Source of the DNA: CALGLS01 sp045105695
GTDB lineage: Bacteria > Bacteroidota > Bacteroidia > Chitinophagales > Saprospiraceae
NCBI GenBank assembly: GCA_045105695.1
Contig: JBGCDT010000275.1
Span: 1-6,223 of the forward strand
Direction of reading: 5' to 3'
DNA length: 6,223 bases
The notes below the pieces were generated by a model. That model was not told the DNA's origin. It saw nothing but the letters and a program-made list of their open reading frames with translations, and did no database searches. Shown here piece by piece: positions 5,628 to 6,223 of this stretch (position 1 is its first letter; the number at the start of each line of letters is the position of its first letter). The position numbers were made by a program, and so were the translations under genes.

Positions 5628-5933
5628 ATGGCAAATAAAAAAGAACATAAAAATCATTGTACAGAGGAAGGAGGCAGACTAATGCCTTTAGTCAATTTCA
5701 ATAGTTGCGGAGCGAAGGAAGACTGCGTGGCGGTGTGTCCTTACGATGTTTTAGAAATGCGACCGATTAGCATTGAAGACAAAGCGAATTTGAACTTAAA
5801 AGGAAAAATCAAAACTTTCTTTTTTAAAAATAAAGCTTATTTGACTGACCCTTCTTTGTGTCATGCTTGTGGTTTATGTGTACAAGTTTGTCCTGAAAAC
5901 GCAATCAAATTAACGAAAATGGTTTCTCAATAA
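5628..5933 (+). CDS. Two-cluster ferredoxin (4Fe-4S dicluster family)
   Basis: A 101-residue cytoplasmic-type ferredoxin with no signal peptide. The C-terminal motif is complete: CHACGLCVQVCP (Cys78, 81, 84, 88). The N-terminal motif is CGAKEDCVAVCP (Cys27, 33, 37), with Lys30 where the second cysteine of CxxCxxCxxxCP normally stands. In bacterial-type ferredoxins this pattern gives a [3Fe-4S] cluster, or a [4Fe-4S] cluster with another ligand; Cys11 is the only spare cysteine. A 40-residue linker between Cys37 and Cys78, longer than in classic clostridial ferredoxins, carries a basic, Phe-rich KTFFFKNK patch. The gene starts 7 bp after the phosphoesterase stop and ends 20 bp before the VOC gene, so it is probably co-transcribed. 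It should act as a one-electron carrier; its partner is unknown. Confidence 0.9.
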   Translation: MANKKEHKNHCTEEGGRLMPLVNFNSCGAKEDCVAVCPYDVLEMRPISIEDKANLNLKGKIKTFFFKNKAYLTDPSLCHACGLCVQVCPENAIKLTKMVSQ

Positions 5934-5953
5934 GACAAGATCAATCTAAGAAT

Positions 5954-6223
5954 ATGAAACGTAAAAATTTTTTAAAAGCTCTCTTAGGAGCATCAACCTT
6001 AGTCACCATGGATGGATTTTCTCATTTAGTAAATGCGGTTACAAATAATGATTCTATTAATCACAATACAGATGAATTTGCCAGCTATGGAGCTGTCCAT
6101 TTGAATATTACTGATTTAAATAAAACAAGACTTTTCTGGACTAAAATAGTAGGTATGAAAGAGAGGAAAGTCGCCCAAGGTACGGCAGAATTTGGAACAG
6201 AAAATATGACCTTAGTCGTCGTT
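5954..6223 (+). CDS. VOC/glyoxalase-fold protein with Tat-like leader, 3' end outside window
   Basis: The frame starts at ATG 5954 and stays open to the window end (90 codons visible). The N-terminus MKRKNFLKALLGAS followed by a hydrophobic stretch and LVNA looks like a Bacteroidota Tat-type leader, but with Arg-Lys in place of Arg-Arg. A spacer rich in Asn/Asp/Thr (about 29-42) follows. The text from residue 47 then matches the first beta-alpha-beta-beta module of the vicinal oxygen chelate fold: YGAVHLNITDLNKTRLFW, with His at the first metal-ligand position, then VGMKE and FGTENMTLVVV. Relatives include glyoxalase I and ring-cleavage (catechol-2,3-dioxygenase-like) enzymes, which use a divalent metal; the remaining ligands lie beyond the window. 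Context (ferredoxin 20 bp upstream) suggests a redox or oxygen-dependent role, but this is inference. Confidence 0.82.
   Translation, partial: MKRKNFLKALLGASTLVTMDGFSHLVNAVTNNDSINHNTDEFASYGAVHLNITDLNKTRLFWTKIVGMKERKVAQGTAEFGTENMTLVVV

Overview
The window looks like chromosomal DNA of a Bacteroidota member, probably a flavobacterium or close relative. The DNA is AT-rich, start codons have A-rich leaders with little or no Shine-Dalgarno sequence, and the protein families (DUF4266/DUF3570, YkuE-like phosphoesterase, Tat-like leader on a VOC protein) are ones I associate with that phylum. Organism assignment is inference; no rRNA or marker gene is present. Every gene found lies on the + strand.

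Region 1 (1-4070) reads as one transcription unit for envelope redox chemistry. It starts inside an ApbE-type FAD:protein FMN transferase that is cut by the window edge. Next come a 70-residue DUF4266 lipoprotein ending in GGGCGCN (stop/start overlap with apbE), a DUF3570 outer-membrane beta-barrel protein, a lipoprotein alpha/beta-hydrolase esterase, and a six-helix ferric-reductase-like/MsrQ-like membrane protein. The unit ends in decay: an 18-codon stub overlapping the stop of the membrane protein gene, then the last ~30 codons of a GlcG/HbpS-type heme-binding protein, then a strong hairpin terminator. The HbpS fragment suggests the operon once carried another heme-related gene.

Region 2 (4071-4387) has no gene. 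It contains a 162-bp element with perfect 20-bp terminal inverted repeats and no room for a transposase (MITE-like or the collapsed ends of an insertion sequence), followed by a small imperfect hairpin and an AT-rich leader.

Region 3 (4388-6223) is a second tight unit. It encodes a membrane-anchored YkuE-like metallophosphoesterase whose Tat motif is internal, after three transmembrane helices; a two-cluster ferredoxin lacking one canonical cysteine; and the start of a VOC/glyoxalase-fold protein with a Tat-like leader, cut by the window end.

The most interesting part is the ApbE-DUF4266-DUF3570 cassette, a conserved-looking envelope system of unknown function here linked to a heme-type membrane electron carrier and a relic heme-binding gene.
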